From the NCBI GenBank assembly GCA_964500365.1, contig CAZCPB010000008.1:1-36071 (forward strand): 36,071 nucleotides of DNA, given 5' to 3'. Source of the DNA: CAZCPB01 sp964500365 (GTDB lineage: Bacteria > Planctomycetota > Phycisphaerae > Phycisphaerales > UBA1924). Positions within the stretch are counted from its first letter, which is position 1; each line of letters starts with the position of its first letter. Below the pieces are notes generated by a model. The model made no database searches, was not told the DNA's origin, and worked only from the letters and a program-made list of their open reading frames with translations. The translations under genes and the position numbers were made by a program. Positions 23,239 to 31,847 of this stretch are shown in pieces.

Positions 23239-24465
23239 TCACGTACCGCGGTCGTGCCGTTCAATGAGGCTCCCCACCCGCCTGATTCGCTGGTGGATTT
23301 CGAGAACCGTGATTTCCGCCCGAATGGTGCCGGCGGGAAGCCCGGTCTCCGCGGCAAGCTGATCCATCGTGAGTGGTTCAGCCAAGGCGGCCAGGATTTT
23401 CGACTGAGTCTCAGTCACCTTCGCGACGTGGACGGGGCTCGTCGCGCCGGTGCCGACGTCGCCCGACGTGAACAGCCCGGAGGTGGTCGCGAAGTCGGCT
23501 GCGCGGCCAGCGGTGACCGGGGTGAAGCGGGCCGCGTGCGTTCCTCCGTGCGTGTGACGCGCCGGCGATTCCAGGAGGGCGAGCACATCGCCGGGATCGG
23601 TGATGAGCGCGGCCCCCCCGTCCTTGATGAGCTTGAGCGTGCCGCGGCTGGCCGGGGCATCGACCCGACCGGGGAGGGCCATGACCTCCCTCCCGTAGTC
23701 CTCGGCGGCCAGCCTGGCAGTGATCAGCGCTCCAGAGCGCTCGCCCGCTTCCACCACGATGGTTCCGAGCGACATTCCCGCGATGATGCGGTTCCGGGCA
23801 GGGAAGTTCTCGGCTCGGGGAGAGGTATCGAGGGGGAGTTCGGACACCACCGCCCCGTGGCGTGCCGCGACCTCGTCGAAGAGCTCCTTGTTTTCCGGCG
23901 GGTACGCGTGCGCCAGGCCGCACCCCAGGACGCAGACGGTCCGTCCGCGGTTGAGCATCGCCCCGCGGTGCGCGGCGCTGTCGATGCCCCGGGCGCCACC
24001 GGAAATGATCGTCAGGCCGGCGCCGGCGAGCACCCCGGCGAAACGCCGTGCCTGCTCGATCCCGTACGCGGAGCACTCCCGGGAGCCGACGATGGCCACC
24101 GGGTACTTGTCCGCTTCGGCGGGGTCGAGCGTGCCGCGGCAGTACAGAACCGGCGGCGCATCGGGGATCTGGGCCAGCAGCGGGGGATAGTCCGGATCTC
24201 CCGGGCCGAGGATTTGAGCGCCGAGGGTTGCGGCGCGTTCGAGTTCAGGGCCGACGCGCGCGGCGGCCTCGTCCATCCCGCGGCGGATGTCGATCGAACT
24301 GTTTTTGCCGACCCCTTTGACGCGCTCGAGCTGCGCGGCGGCGGCACCGAGGACCGCATCGGCGGACCCGAAGACTTCGAGGAGTCGGCGGATGAGGATC
24401 GGGCCGCACCCCGGGGTCAGGGTGAGGTGCAGGAGGCCGCGGGTCTGGTCGCTCATTCCGGCCAT
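23239..24465 (-). CDS. dprA: DNA-processing protein DprA
   Basis: 408 residues. A short N-terminal helical (SAM-like) part ends near GVGKNSS. The Rossmann-like DprA core has VAIVGSRECSAYG, GLTIISGGARGIDSAAHRGA, TVCVLGCGLAHAYPPENKEL, PARNRIIAGMSLGTIVVEAG, SGALITARLAAEDYGREVMA and LPGRVDAPASRGTLKLIKDG. A C-terminal winged helix (about 345-408) has LAEPLTMDQLAAETGLPAGT. DprA loads RecA on single-stranded DNA taken up by transformation. I chose the ATG at 24465; another ATG lies three codons on. Its start is divergent from the pseudopilin-like gene 130 bases away, which is suggestive because type IV pilins also serve DNA uptake, but that link is weak. Confidence 0.95.
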   Translation of the reverse strand: MAGMSDQTRGLLHLTLTPGCGPILIRRLLEVFGSADAVLGAAAAQLERVKGVGKNSSIDIRRGMDEAAARVGPELERAATLGAQILGPGDPDYPPLLAQIPDAPPVLYCRGTLDPAEADKYPVAIVGSRECSAYGIEQARRFAGVLAGAGLTIISGGARGIDSAAHRGAMLNRGRTVCVLGCGLAHAYPPENKELFDEVAARHGAVVSELPLDTSPRAENFPARNRIIAGMSLGTIVVEAGERSGALITARLAAEDYGREVMALPGRVDAPASRGTLKLIKDGGAALITDPGDVLALLESPARHTHGGTHAARFTPVTAGRAADFATTSGLFTSGDVGTGATSPVHVAKVTETQSKILAALAEPLTMDQLAAETGLPAGTIRAEITVLEIHQRIRRVGSLIERHDRGT

Positions 24466-24523
24466 GCTCGGCGGCCAGTGTACCGAGGGCCCGGACCGAA
24501 CCCGAGCCGATCCGGCATGCCCG

Positions 24524-24553
24524 TTGCCCGGGGGTGGGGCCGCGCGGTATGCT
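24524..24553 (+). promoter_or_regulatory. Candidate promoter of the pseudopilin-like gene
   Basis: TTGCCC (24524-24529), an 18-base spacer and TATGCT (24548-24553) lie in the divergent region between dprA and the prepilin-type gene, 41 bases before its ATG. The -35 is fair and the spacer is very GC-rich. Confidence 0.35.
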
Positions 24554-24594
24554 GCGATCCGCGGCGCGTTCGCGCCGGGATCGGAGCCGGGAAC

Positions 24595-25647
24595 ATGAAG
24601 CGCCTCAGTCACCGTCGGGGATGCCGCGCGTTCACGCTCATCGAACTGCTCGTCGTCATCGCGATCATCTCGCTCCTGGTCTCGATGCTGATGACGGCGG
24701 TGGTCTCGGCCCGGAAGACCTCGCGGATGCTGACGTGCATGAACAACATGTCCGTCATGGGCAAGACGCTCGAGACGTACGCGAGCGTGTTCGAGGACCG
24801 GATCTACACGTTCAGCTGGCGGGCGGGCACAAAGCAGTCGCAGTGGAAGGAGCTGAACGACCACCAGGGCAACGATCTCGTCGCGGCGGCGAACCAGGCG
24901 GTGGACATCCTCCGGAGGCGGTCGGACAACGAGAAGTTCCCCAAGCTCACGAACTGGCTGCCCCACATCGCCAACGCGCACCTGGTCCTGCTGGACTTTT
25001 TGAACGCGAGGCTCCCGGACCCGCAGGTGCTGTGCCCGGAGGACCGCTACCGGATCGCGTGGGGGCGCGACCCGGACCTGTTCCAGAAGAAGATGGTCGT
25101 CCCCTACCCCGGCGGTCCGTACGGCGCCGGCACGACGTTCGGGAACGTCTGGCCGTTCAGCGCCACGTACAACAACGTGCTCGCTTCGTCCGAGCGTTCG
25201 ACCGGCGGCATCTTCCAGGGGACGCAGCTCCTGTATTACTACTACCCCGGCGTCATCAAGATGGGCGGGAACAAGCTGAGCGACGTGCAGTTTCCCTCCC
25301 AGAAGGTGCTGACGCACGACCCGGTGCAGCGCCACTACGGCACGCACGCGACGTACTGGGGCTACGACGACGTCCGCGCGCCGTTGACTTTCTTCGACGC
25401 GTCGGTGCGCGTGATGTCCGTGGGCGACGCCAACCTCGGCTGGAACCCGACCAAGCCCTCGAGCAACAAGCCGCTGATCTTCGACTACAAGCCCGACCGC
25501 GACCCGCCGCCGACGGTGTGGGAGCCTCCCACGCGCTCGGGGAACAACAAGGACCCGATCTTCGGCCGTTACCTGTGGACGCGCGGCGGGCTGAAGGGGG
25601 TTGATTTCGGCGGCGGGGAGATCGGAACGGGCCAGCCGTTGCAGTAG
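24595..25647 (+). CDS. Prepilin-type N-terminal cleavage/methylation protein (pseudopilin-like)
   Basis: 350 residues. The N-terminus has a positively charged leader, then CRAFTLIELLVVIAIISLLV. This is a class III prepilin signal: the leader is cut before Phe by PilD, Glu5 is present, and a single hydrophobic helix follows. The large exported domain (about 45-350) carries a region similar to planctomycete DUF1559/pseudopilin proteins and ends in TRGGLKGVDFGGGEIG. GGAG at 24583-24586 precedes the ATG. Such proteins are abundant in planctomycetes and of uncertain function; pilus, secretion or surface roles have been suggested. It is not a standard major pilin because of its size. Confidence 0.88.
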   Translation: MKRLSHRRGCRAFTLIELLVVIAIISLLVSMLMTAVVSARKTSRMLTCMNNMSVMGKTLETYASVFEDRIYTFSWRAGTKQSQWKELNDHQGNDLVAAANQAVDILRRRSDNEKFPKLTNWLPHIANAHLVLLDFLNARLPDPQVLCPEDRYRIAWGRDPDLFQKKMVVPYPGGPYGAGTTFGNVWPFSATYNNVLASSERSTGGIFQGTQLLYYYYPGVIKMGGNKLSDVQFPSQKVLTHDPVQRHYGTHATYWGYDDVRAPLTFFDASVRVMSVGDANLGWNPTKPSSNKPLIFDYKPDRDPPPTVWEPPTRSGNNKDPIFGRYLWTRGGLKGVDFGGGEIGTGQPLQ

Positions 25648-25753
25648 GTCCGGCGGTCCCGGCGCCGAGTATCGCCGATCGAAGGACCGCCACGCGCAGC
25701 CCGAGCCGCCGGGTACGATTGCCCCTTCGACCGGTCCGGCCAGGGAGCGCATC

Positions 25754-27304
25754 ATGCCCGAATCCGCGGCGTACACGGAGCTGTGCTCGCACCTTTACAG
25801 CGCGGGAACGATGCAGGCGGTGTCGTTCCTGCTGTCGTGGGACCAGGAGACGTACATGCCGCCGCGTGCGGCGCCGGCGCGGGCGGAGCAACTCGCGGAC
25901 ATCGCGGGGATCCTCCACCAGCGCCGCACCGATCCGCGCCTGGGCGAGCTGATCGCGCGGTGCGAGGCCGACGCGACGCTGGCCGGCGACGAGCGGATCG
26001 CCGCCAATCTCCGCGAGGCGCGCCGGGACTACGACCTGGCGACGCGGCTCCCGGCGGAGCTGGTCTCCGAGCTGGCGCGGGTCACGAGCCGCGCCCAGGA
26101 CGTGTGGAAGCGGGCAAAGGCGGCGAGCGACTTCAAGTCTTTTGTGCCGTGGCTCGAGCAGGTGATCGCCCTCAGCCGCCGGAAGGCCGAGTGCTACGGC
26201 GTCGCGCCCGGCGGCGAGCTCTACGACACGCTGATCGACGAGTACGAGCCGGGAATGACGGCGCGCGAGATCGAGCAGGTCTTCACGCCGCTCCGCGGGC
26301 GCCTGAGCGACCTGATCGCGCGCGTCAGACGGTCGAAGACGAAGGTTGACACCTCGTGCCTGAAGGCCAGGCTCGACCCCGCGGCCCAGCACCGGTTCGG
26401 GCTCGGCGTGATCCGGGCGCTGGGCTTCGACCTCGAGGCCGGCCGGCTCGACACCACGGCGCACCCCTTCTGCACCGACATCGGCCCGGGGGACACGCGC
26501 CTCACCACGCGCTACCGCGAGCAGTCGTTCACCGACGCGCTGTACTCGACGATGCACGAGTGCGGGCACGGCATGTACGACCAGGGGCTGCCCAAGGAGC
26601 CCGGCGAAGGAGCGAAGAACGGCGAGGCCCGCGGCCTGTTCGGCCAGCCGCTGGCGCAGGCGATCAGCCTCGGCATCCACGAGAGCCAGTCGCGGATGTG
26701 GGAGAACTTCGTGGGCCGCTCGCGCGAGTTCTGGACCTGGGCGCACCCGCTCGCGAAGAAGACCTTCGGGCCGAAGCTGGGGCGCGCGGGCGCGGACAAG
26801 TTCTTTGCCGCGGTCAACACCGTCACGCCCAGCCTGATCCGCGTCGAGGCCGACGAGGCGACGTACAACCTGCACGTGATGATCCGGTTCGAACTCGAGC
26901 GGGCGCTGATCTCGGGCGACCTGGCGCCGCGCGACGTGCCCGGGGAGTGGAACGCGCGCTACAAGGAGTACCTGGGGATCAAGGTCCCCGACGACCGGCG
27001 CGGCTGCCTGCAGGACGTGCACTGGTCGGCCGGGCTGCTCGGATACTTCCCGACGTACACCCTCGGGAACCTGTACGCGGCGCAGTTCTGGGAGACGATC
27101 CTCGAGCGGATCCCCGCGCTGCCGAAGCAGATCGCCAAGGGCAAGTTCGGCGCGCTCAAGTCGTGGCTCAACGAGAACATCCACCGGCACGGCCGCCGGT
27201 ATCGCGCGGCGGAACTGTGCGAGCGGATCACGGGCAAGCCGCTGTCGTCGGACCCGTTGCTGCGGCACCTCTCGGCGCGTGCCGGGGCGGTCTACGGGGT
27301 CTGA
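25754..27304 (+). CDS. M32 family carboxypeptidase (Taq-type)
   Basis: 516 residues, the usual family length. Zinc motif HECGH at 268-272 (family HExxH, with Cys at the position that is often Phe) and the third ligand Glu310 in HESQSRMWEN are both present. Earlier landmarks are WDQETYMPPRAAPARAEQLA and, later, YNLHVMIRFELERALI. It should remove C-terminal residues from peptides in the cytoplasm using a metal ion. AGGGAG at 25742-25747 lies six bases before the ATG; a longer in-frame reading from 25601 overlaps the pseudopilin gene and is rejected. Its 3' end is 31 bases from that of ruvX, convergent. Confidence 0.96.
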   Translation: MPESAAYTELCSHLYSAGTMQAVSFLLSWDQETYMPPRAAPARAEQLADIAGILHQRRTDPRLGELIARCEADATLAGDERIAANLREARRDYDLATRLPAELVSELARVTSRAQDVWKRAKAASDFKSFVPWLEQVIALSRRKAECYGVAPGGELYDTLIDEYEPGMTAREIEQVFTPLRGRLSDLIARVRRSKTKVDTSCLKARLDPAAQHRFGLGVIRALGFDLEAGRLDTTAHPFCTDIGPGDTRLTTRYREQSFTDALYSTMHECGHGMYDQGLPKEPGEGAKNGEARGLFGQPLAQAISLGIHESQSRMWENFVGRSREFWTWAHPLAKKTFGPKLGRAGADKFFAAVNTVTPSLIRVEADEATYNLHVMIRFELERALISGDLAPRDVPGEWNARYKEYLGIKVPDDRRGCLQDVHWSAGLLGYFPTYTLGNLYAAQFWETILERIPALPKQIAKGKFGALKSWLNENIHRHGRRYRAAELCERITGKPLSSDPLLRHLSARAGAVYGV

Positions 27305-27332
27305 GCGCCCGATCGGGCCTCGGTTCAGGGGG

Positions 27333-27358
27333 GGGTCAGGGCTGGGGGTCAGGGCTGG
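27333..27358 (-). repeat. 13-bp direct repeat at the 3' end of ruvX
   Basis: GGGTCAGGGCTGG occurs twice back to back (27333-27345 and 27346-27358). The first copy includes the stop codon of ruvX. It probably arose by slippage and extended the C-terminus by a few residues. Confidence 0.6.
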
Positions 27359-27896
27359 GCGGCCGCCGAGCCTCCTGCCGCACCGCCTCGCGGGCCGTCA
27401 TCTTCGCCTCGGGCTCGATCGCGGGCGCGCGGGTCGAGGACGCGAGAAAGTCCTGCAGGATCGACGCCGCGGCAAGGGCGTCGCGCTTTTCCTTCTTCTG
27501 CTGGTGGGTCATGCCGCTGCGGTTCAGCGTCCACTCCGCCGCGGCGCTGCTGAGGCGCTCGTCCTGGTAGTGGAACGCGCGGCCCGTGCGCTGGGCGACG
27601 CGCCGGGCGAACGCCCGGACGAGCTTCGCCCGGGGTCCCTCGGTGCCGTCCATGTTCAGGGGCAGGCCGATGACCAGTTCGCCGGGCGAGTCGAGGCGCG
27701 CACCGGGCGTCCCGGGCCGACGCGCCGGGCCGAGCTGCTCCTCGGATGCGCGGGCGATCGCTTCGAGCAGCAGGTCGCCCTGTGCGACGTTCAGCGAGAC
27801 CTCGAGCACCGTGAGCGGCGAGACCACTCCGGTCTCGGAATCGCCGACCGCCAGGCCGGTGCGTTTGTCGCCGAGATCGATGGAGAGGAAGCGCAC
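27336..27896 (-). CDS. ruvX: RuvX/YqgF family pre-16S rRNA nuclease or Holliday junction resolvase
   Basis: 186 residues from a GTG at 27896. The RNase H-like core is visible: SIDLGDKRTGLAVGD (Asp7), LVIGLPLNMDGTEGPRA, YQDERLSSAAAE (Glu113), and RDALAAASILQDFL (Asp139), the usual catalytic acids. YqgF matures the 5' end of 16S rRNA in E. coli; Holliday junction resolvase is the older name. The GTG is chosen because the conserved first strand begins within a few residues. A longer upstream reading runs antisense to nothing useful and is a shadow. The last 20 residues are Pro/Arg-rich and poorly conserved, and they fall over a short direct repeat at 27333-27358. It is 47 bases after manC on the same strand. 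Confidence 0.9.
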   Translation of the reverse strand: MRFLSIDLGDKRTGLAVGDSETGVVSPLTVLEVSLNVAQGDLLLEAIARASEEQLGPARRPGTPGARLDSPGELVIGLPLNMDGTEGPRAKLVRAFARRVAQRTGRAFHYQDERLSSAAAEWTLNRSGMTHQQKKEKRDALAAASILQDFLASSTRAPAIEPEAKMTAREAVRQEARRPPSPDPQP

Positions 27897-27903
27897 TTGG
27901 GGG

Positions 27904-27924
27904 GGTGAACGGTGAGCGGTGAGC
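27904..27924. repeat. Three tandem heptamers between ruvX and manC
   Basis: GGTGAAC-GGTGAGC-GGTGAGC occupies 27904-27924, immediately upstream of the ruvX start on its coding strand. It is too short to call functional. Confidence 0.4.
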
Positions 27925-27943
27925 GATCCGGAGCGCGAAAAAC

Positions 27944-29110
27944 CTACTTGAGCGCGTCGGCGACGAGGGCGTGGAGGTCCTTGAGTTCCTCGGCGCGGGC
28001 GCGGGGCATGACGAGCGTCGCGTCGGGCGTGTGGATCACGATCATGTCCTCGCACCCCAGGAGCGCGACCGTGTGCGATTTGTCGGGGTTGACCACCAGC
28101 GAGTTCTTGCACTTGACCGTCAGCACGTTCCCGGGCCCCGCGCCGCGGTTGCCCGCGCTGTCGCCGGGGATGGTCTGGGCGTACGCCGGCCAGCTCCCCA
28201 CGTCGAGCCACTCCAGGTCCATCTGCACGGTGCAGATCGTGAACGGGCTCTTCTTGTCCTTGGAGGCCGGCTCCATCACGCCGTAATCGACGCTGGTCTT
28301 GGGCAGCTTCGGGTACACCTCTTCGAGAACGGATTTCTGCTTCCTGGTCCCCCAGGCGGCGGCGATCTCGGACAGGCCCTCGTGGTTCTTCGGCTGGTAC
28401 TTCTCGAGCGCCTCGAGAAAGGTCGCGGCCTTCCACACGAACATCCCGCTGTTCCAGCCGAAGTGCCCGCTCTGCACGTAGGCCTGGGCGCGGGGGAGGT
28501 CGGGCTTCTCGACGAAGCGCTCGACGTGGAACGCGAGGTGGTGCGACTTGCCGTCGCGTCCCTTGGACTCGGAGTTCTTCACGGCCCGGATCGGCGAGCC
28601 GCGCTCGACGTAGCCGAACCCCGTCGCCGGGTACGTCGGCTTGATCGAGAACGTCACGAGCCGCCTGGGGTCGTCCTCGACGAGGCGGAAGCCCAGGTCC
28701 ATGCGTTCGCGGAAAACCTCGCGCGGCTCGATGATGTGGTCGGCGGTGAGGACCGCGAAGACGGCGTCCTTGTCGAGCTTGTGCAGGACCGCCGCGCCGA
28801 AGCCGACGGCGTTCACGGTGTCGCGTGCCGCGGGCTCGCCGAGGACCCGGTCGTTGCCGGCCTTGTCGGAGAAGCCGTCGAGCTCGGCGCGGATGGCGTC
28901 GCGGTAGGCCTCGGCGGTGCAGATGTAGCGGCGCCTGGGGTCGATGAGGCCCTCGAGGCGCTCGGCGGCGAGGTCGAGGAGGCTGCGGGCCTCGGCCGGC
29001 TTGCCCCCCCCGGCGTGGATGAACTTGAGGAGCTGCTTGGGGCGGTCGCGCCGGCTCATGGGCCACAGTCGCGTCCCGGCTCCGCCGGCCATGATCATGG
29101 CGTACCGCAT
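27944..29110 (-). CDS. Mannose-1-phosphate guanylyltransferase (ManC-type nucleotidyltransferase domain)
   Basis: 388 residues. The GTP-binding signature MAGGAGTRLWPMSRRDRPKQ (7-26), the ADH-type motif LTADHII, GFGYVERG, FVEKPD and GWNSGMFVW are all present. It makes GDP-mannose from mannose-1-phosphate and GTP, feeding surface polysaccharides or glycoproteins. It lacks the C-terminal phosphomannose isomerase cupin found in bifunctional ManC/AlgA, so it is the short type. No Shine-Dalgarno is seen before the ATG. It sits between the zinc-ribbon gene upstream and ruvX downstream, all on the minus strand with gaps under 50 bases; cotranscription is likely. Confidence 0.93.
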   Translation of the reverse strand: MRYAMIMAGGAGTRLWPMSRRDRPKQLLKFIHAGGGKPAEARSLLDLAAERLEGLIDPRRRYICTAEAYRDAIRAELDGFSDKAGNDRVLGEPAARDTVNAVGFGAAVLHKLDKDAVFAVLTADHIIEPREVFRERMDLGFRLVEDDPRRLVTFSIKPTYPATGFGYVERGSPIRAVKNSESKGRDGKSHHLAFHVERFVEKPDLPRAQAYVQSGHFGWNSGMFVWKAATFLEALEKYQPKNHEGLSEIAAAWGTRKQKSVLEEVYPKLPKTSVDYGVMEPASKDKKSPFTICTVQMDLEWLDVGSWPAYAQTIPGDSAGNRGAGPGNVLTVKCKNSLVVNPDKSHTVALLGCEDMIVIHTPDATLVMPRARAEELKDLHALVADALK

Positions 29111-29158
29111 GGGCTAGGAGGATATCGGCCCGCGGGGGGCGCGGCGTCGATTCCGCGC

Positions 29159-30454
29159 TCATCGCGCCGAGAGGCCGGGGTCCTCGGGCTCGAGGGCGTA
29201 GGTCTCGCGGACGGGGCCGCCCGGCTGGCCCGTCGCACCGGCGCCCTGCACTGGGTTCACGGGCGGCGGGGCCGGGTTCGCCCCGGCCCTGGCGGAGCGG
29301 TCGGCCAGGCGCTCGGCGAACTCGTGGCGCCGCTCGGCGATGCGGCGGTCGGACTCGGCCCGGGTCTCGGCGTTGCTGATCGCCCAGAGGCTCATCCCCG
29401 CGAGCTGCGCGAGCGAGAAGAGCAGGAAGAGCATCCCCGTCAGGAACGAGAGAAATCCCAGCACGAAGATCGTGTAGACGATGAACGCCGCCGGCCCGAA
29501 GAGCCCCGCCCCGCGCGCCAGCACCACCGGCAGCGACAGCGCCGTCGCCACCGTCCCCATCGTGAGCAGGTAGGCCGAGGCGCGGCAGCGGCCCGCGAGC
29601 GAATCGTGCCCGGCCCAGTCCGCCAGGCCCGCGAGCACGAGGCACAGCGGGATGATGCCGATCAGCCCCGCGAAGTTCCCGAGGTAGGCCAGCGATTCGA
29701 AGGAGCGCACGGCCGGGGTCGGCGCGTAGGGCAGCACGTTCATGATCGCGGCGGTCATCGCGGCCCGGGTCGCGAAGATCAGCCCGCACATGGCCACGCC
29801 CGCGACGGCCCAGCCGATCTGCGTGAGGCGGGCGAACCAGCGGCAGCGGAGCCACTCTTGTTCGAGTTCGGCGCGAGGGACGGCGGCGGTCTGGCGCGGG
29901 CGGGTCACGATCCAGACGCCGGCCCACCAGAAGAGCCCCGAAACCCCTGCCGCGGCGGCGGGGTACGGGTTGAACGTCGCCCGCGCGAGCATGAGGCACG
30001 CGCCCGTGACCAGGGCCCCGCCGAACATGAGCCAGCAGCCGACGGCGAGGGTCTTCAGGTAGCTGGGGAACGCGTCGGTGAGGTGGTCGTCGAGGCGGTG
30101 GCGGCGGCGACGAAAGGCGATGGGCGTGCCGCACTCGGGGCGGCGCCCGCCCGCGCGCAGGCCGCGGAGGCTGTACTTGCAGTGGGAGCACGCGGCATCG
30201 TCGGGGAGGGTGTCGCCGAGGGGCGCCTTGCGGGGCGGTGAAGGCGCGGGCCTGCCCTTGGGCGTAGAGATCGGGCGCGAGGCCGGCGCCGGCTGCGGGA
30301 TTTTCCTGCCGCACTCGGGGCACGGGCCGCCGACGCGGAGGCCCTTGAGGTTGTAGGAGCAGTTGGCGCAGGCGATGTCTTCGGCGATGAGGTCGCCGGG
30401 GGGCGGGGGGGGCGGGGTGTTCCTCGCTGTCGGCGGTCCGGGTCGCGCGGGCAT
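29159..30454 (-). CDS. Membrane protein with two zinc ribbons, the second degenerate
   Basis: 431 residues from ATG 30454. Two tandem treble-clef-like ribbons start the protein. The first is CANCSYNLKGLR then CPECG (Cys29, 32, 45, 48). The second is CSHCKYSLRGLR then RPECG (Cys89, 92, 108), with Arg105 where the third Cys should be. A Pro-rich linker joins them. Six or seven hydrophobic spans follow (about 130-360), and a charged tail with an Arg/Glu-rich helix (ETRAESDRRIAERRHEFAER). I do not recognise a function; the CxxCxYxLxGL ribbon is common on phycisphaeral membrane proteins. An upstream in-frame ATG at 30559 would add 35 residues without support. Confidence 0.75.
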   Translation of the reverse strand: MPARPGPPTARNTPPPPPPGDLIAEDIACANCSYNLKGLRVGGPCPECGRKIPQPAPASRPISTPKGRPAPSPPRKAPLGDTLPDDAACSHCKYSLRGLRAGGRRPECGTPIAFRRRRHRLDDHLTDAFPSYLKTLAVGCWLMFGGALVTGACLMLARATFNPYPAAAAGVSGLFWWAGVWIVTRPRQTAAVPRAELEQEWLRCRWFARLTQIGWAVAGVAMCGLIFATRAAMTAAIMNVLPYAPTPAVRSFESLAYLGNFAGLIGIIPLCLVLAGLADWAGHDSLAGRCRASAYLLTMGTVATALSLPVVLARGAGLFGPAAFIVYTIFVLGFLSFLTGMLFLLFSLAQLAGMSLWAISNAETRAESDRRIAERRHEFAERLADRSARAGANPAPPPVNPVQGAGATGQPGGPVRETYALEPEDPGLSAR

Positions 30455-30574
30455 CCGTTCATTATGACCGGCGAGCGTGGGGGAAGGTTGCGACGTCGTG
30501 CGTACCGGAGGCTTTTCAGGGAGAAGGCCGGTCCGGTGCGGTGGTCGCGAAAGGATCATCCGCGAGGGCGAGGG

Positions 30575-31825
30575 CTACCTCGACCGTCTCGCGGCCAGCA
30601 GGGCCGCGGCGCCGAAGGGGAGCATGGCGCCCGGGGTCGCGATGGTGACGGTGTAGACGGCGGTGTCGTAACTGACGGGGGGCTGGTGCTGGGGGGTGAA
30701 GGTGACGGTGAAGGCCAGGGTGTTGCCGTCGCGGCCCGCGTGGGAGAAGCCGACGCTGCCGACGAACTTGCCGCCAAGCATGTCGCCCGGGCCGACGATG
30801 CGCTGCACCGTGCCGCCGAGGTTGGTGTACAGGACGGAGTTCGTGGAGTCCAAGAAGACGGCGGTGCTGCCCTCCAGCGAGAGGGAGTCGATGAAGCCGT
30901 AGTTGCCGCCGCCGGGGGCGGGGTCGCCCGTCGAGAAGAGCTTGGTGATCTGGCCGTCGATGCGGGTGAACAGGCCGCTGGCGACGGGGCTGCCCGACTC
31001 GGTGGTCGCGATGAAGAGGACGTCGTCGCCGTCGACGCCGAAGTTGCCGAAGCCCGTGAACTTGCCCTGTCCCGGGGGCGCGTCGGTGCCGGTGTCGAGC
31101 ACGGCCTGGAGGGCGCCGCCGGAGGGCCGCTTGTAGATGCCGGACTTGGTGCTGCCGGCGGAGACGCCGTTGAACCACGCCGCGCCCGAGTCAACGCGGA
31201 CCGATCGCGCCACGAAGTCGTTAAACTTCCCGGTCCCTCCCGGCACGTTGGTGTTGGTGTCGGCGACGGTGGTGATCGTGCCGGAGTCCCAGCGGTAGAC
31301 GGCGGGTTTGGGTCCCTGAAGCGTGGTGTGCGCGCCGAAGAAGGCGATGGAAGAACCCTCAACGCTCGCGTTTGCGGCGTTGGCGAAGGCGCCGCCGTTG
31401 GGCGCGTTCATGAGCGTGTCGGCGATGCGCGACACGACTCCACCCGATCGCTGGTACACCCCACCGTTGGTGCCGTTGTTTCCGACGATCACGATCCGCT
31501 CGCCGTCGTTGTCGCTTGGCCCCGCGTTCACGAATGACCCGCCCGTCTGGGGGATCATGGTGGTGGAGTCGACGACTCGAACGAGCGTCCCCGCGTTCCA
31601 TTCGTACACGCCGGACACGGGCGAACTGACAGCGCCGAAGGCAATGCGTCCTTCCGACAGGCTTGGAGCTCCAAACAGCTGGAAGTTCGCGGCAGGCGAG
31701 GTATTGGGGACCACGGTGCTGTTATCGGCGATCTTGGTGAAAACGAAGGGCTGGCCGTACACAGTCGGCGAAAAGCCCGCCGCGGTGAATAAGGCGACGG
31801 CGACGCTTGAGGGCAGCGGTTTCAT
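30575..31825 (-). CDS. Exported DUF7453-like beta-propeller-type protein with PEP-CTERM-like tail
   Basis: 416 residues. Signal peptide 1-24 (cleavage near VYG-Q). The body has repeated blades of about 45-60 residues with alternating motifs FTKIADNSTVVP, LVRVVDSTTMIP, ITTVADTNTNVP, LQAVLDTGTDAP, ITKLFSTGDPAP and IVGPGD, each followed by ...GGxFxxF and a strand pair. This matches the repeated pattern of proteins labelled DUF7453 or NHL/TIGR02276-like. The last residues, TPGAMLPFGAAALLAARRSR, have the Pro-Gly, short hydrophobic and Arg-cluster layout of a sorting tail. I chose ATG 31825 with GAGGAG upstream over ATG 31969. It is probably a surface-anchored protein of unknown role. Confidence 0.82.
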   Translation of the reverse strand: MKPLPSSVAVALFTAAGFSPTVYGQPFVFTKIADNSTVVPNTSPAANFQLFGAPSLSEGRIAFGAVSSPVSGVYEWNAGTLVRVVDSTTMIPQTGGSFVNAGPSDNDGERIVIVGNNGTNGGVYQRSGGVVSRIADTLMNAPNGGAFANAANASVEGSSIAFFGAHTTLQGPKPAVYRWDSGTITTVADTNTNVPGGTGKFNDFVARSVRVDSGAAWFNGVSAGSTKSGIYKRPSGGALQAVLDTGTDAPPGQGKFTGFGNFGVDGDDVLFIATTESGSPVASGLFTRIDGQITKLFSTGDPAPGGGNYGFIDSLSLEGSTAVFLDSTNSVLYTNLGGTVQRIVGPGDMLGGKFVGSVGFSHAGRDGNTLAFTVTFTPQHQPPVSYDTAVYTVTIATPGAMLPFGAAALLAARRSR

Positions 31826-31847
31826 GGGAGAACTCCTCTTGCGATGG

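Noticed and set aside
27307..27318. Perfect palindrome GCCCGATCGGGC between the M32 and ruvX genes
   Set aside because: It is only 12 bp, has no loop for a hairpin and no U-run. It could still form in a cruciform or be a binding site, but nothing else supports it.
27971..30241. 756-residue plus-strand frame opposite manC and the zinc-ribbon gene
   Set aside because: It has no recognisable motif and spans two well-supported minus-strand genes and the gap between them; an antisense shadow.
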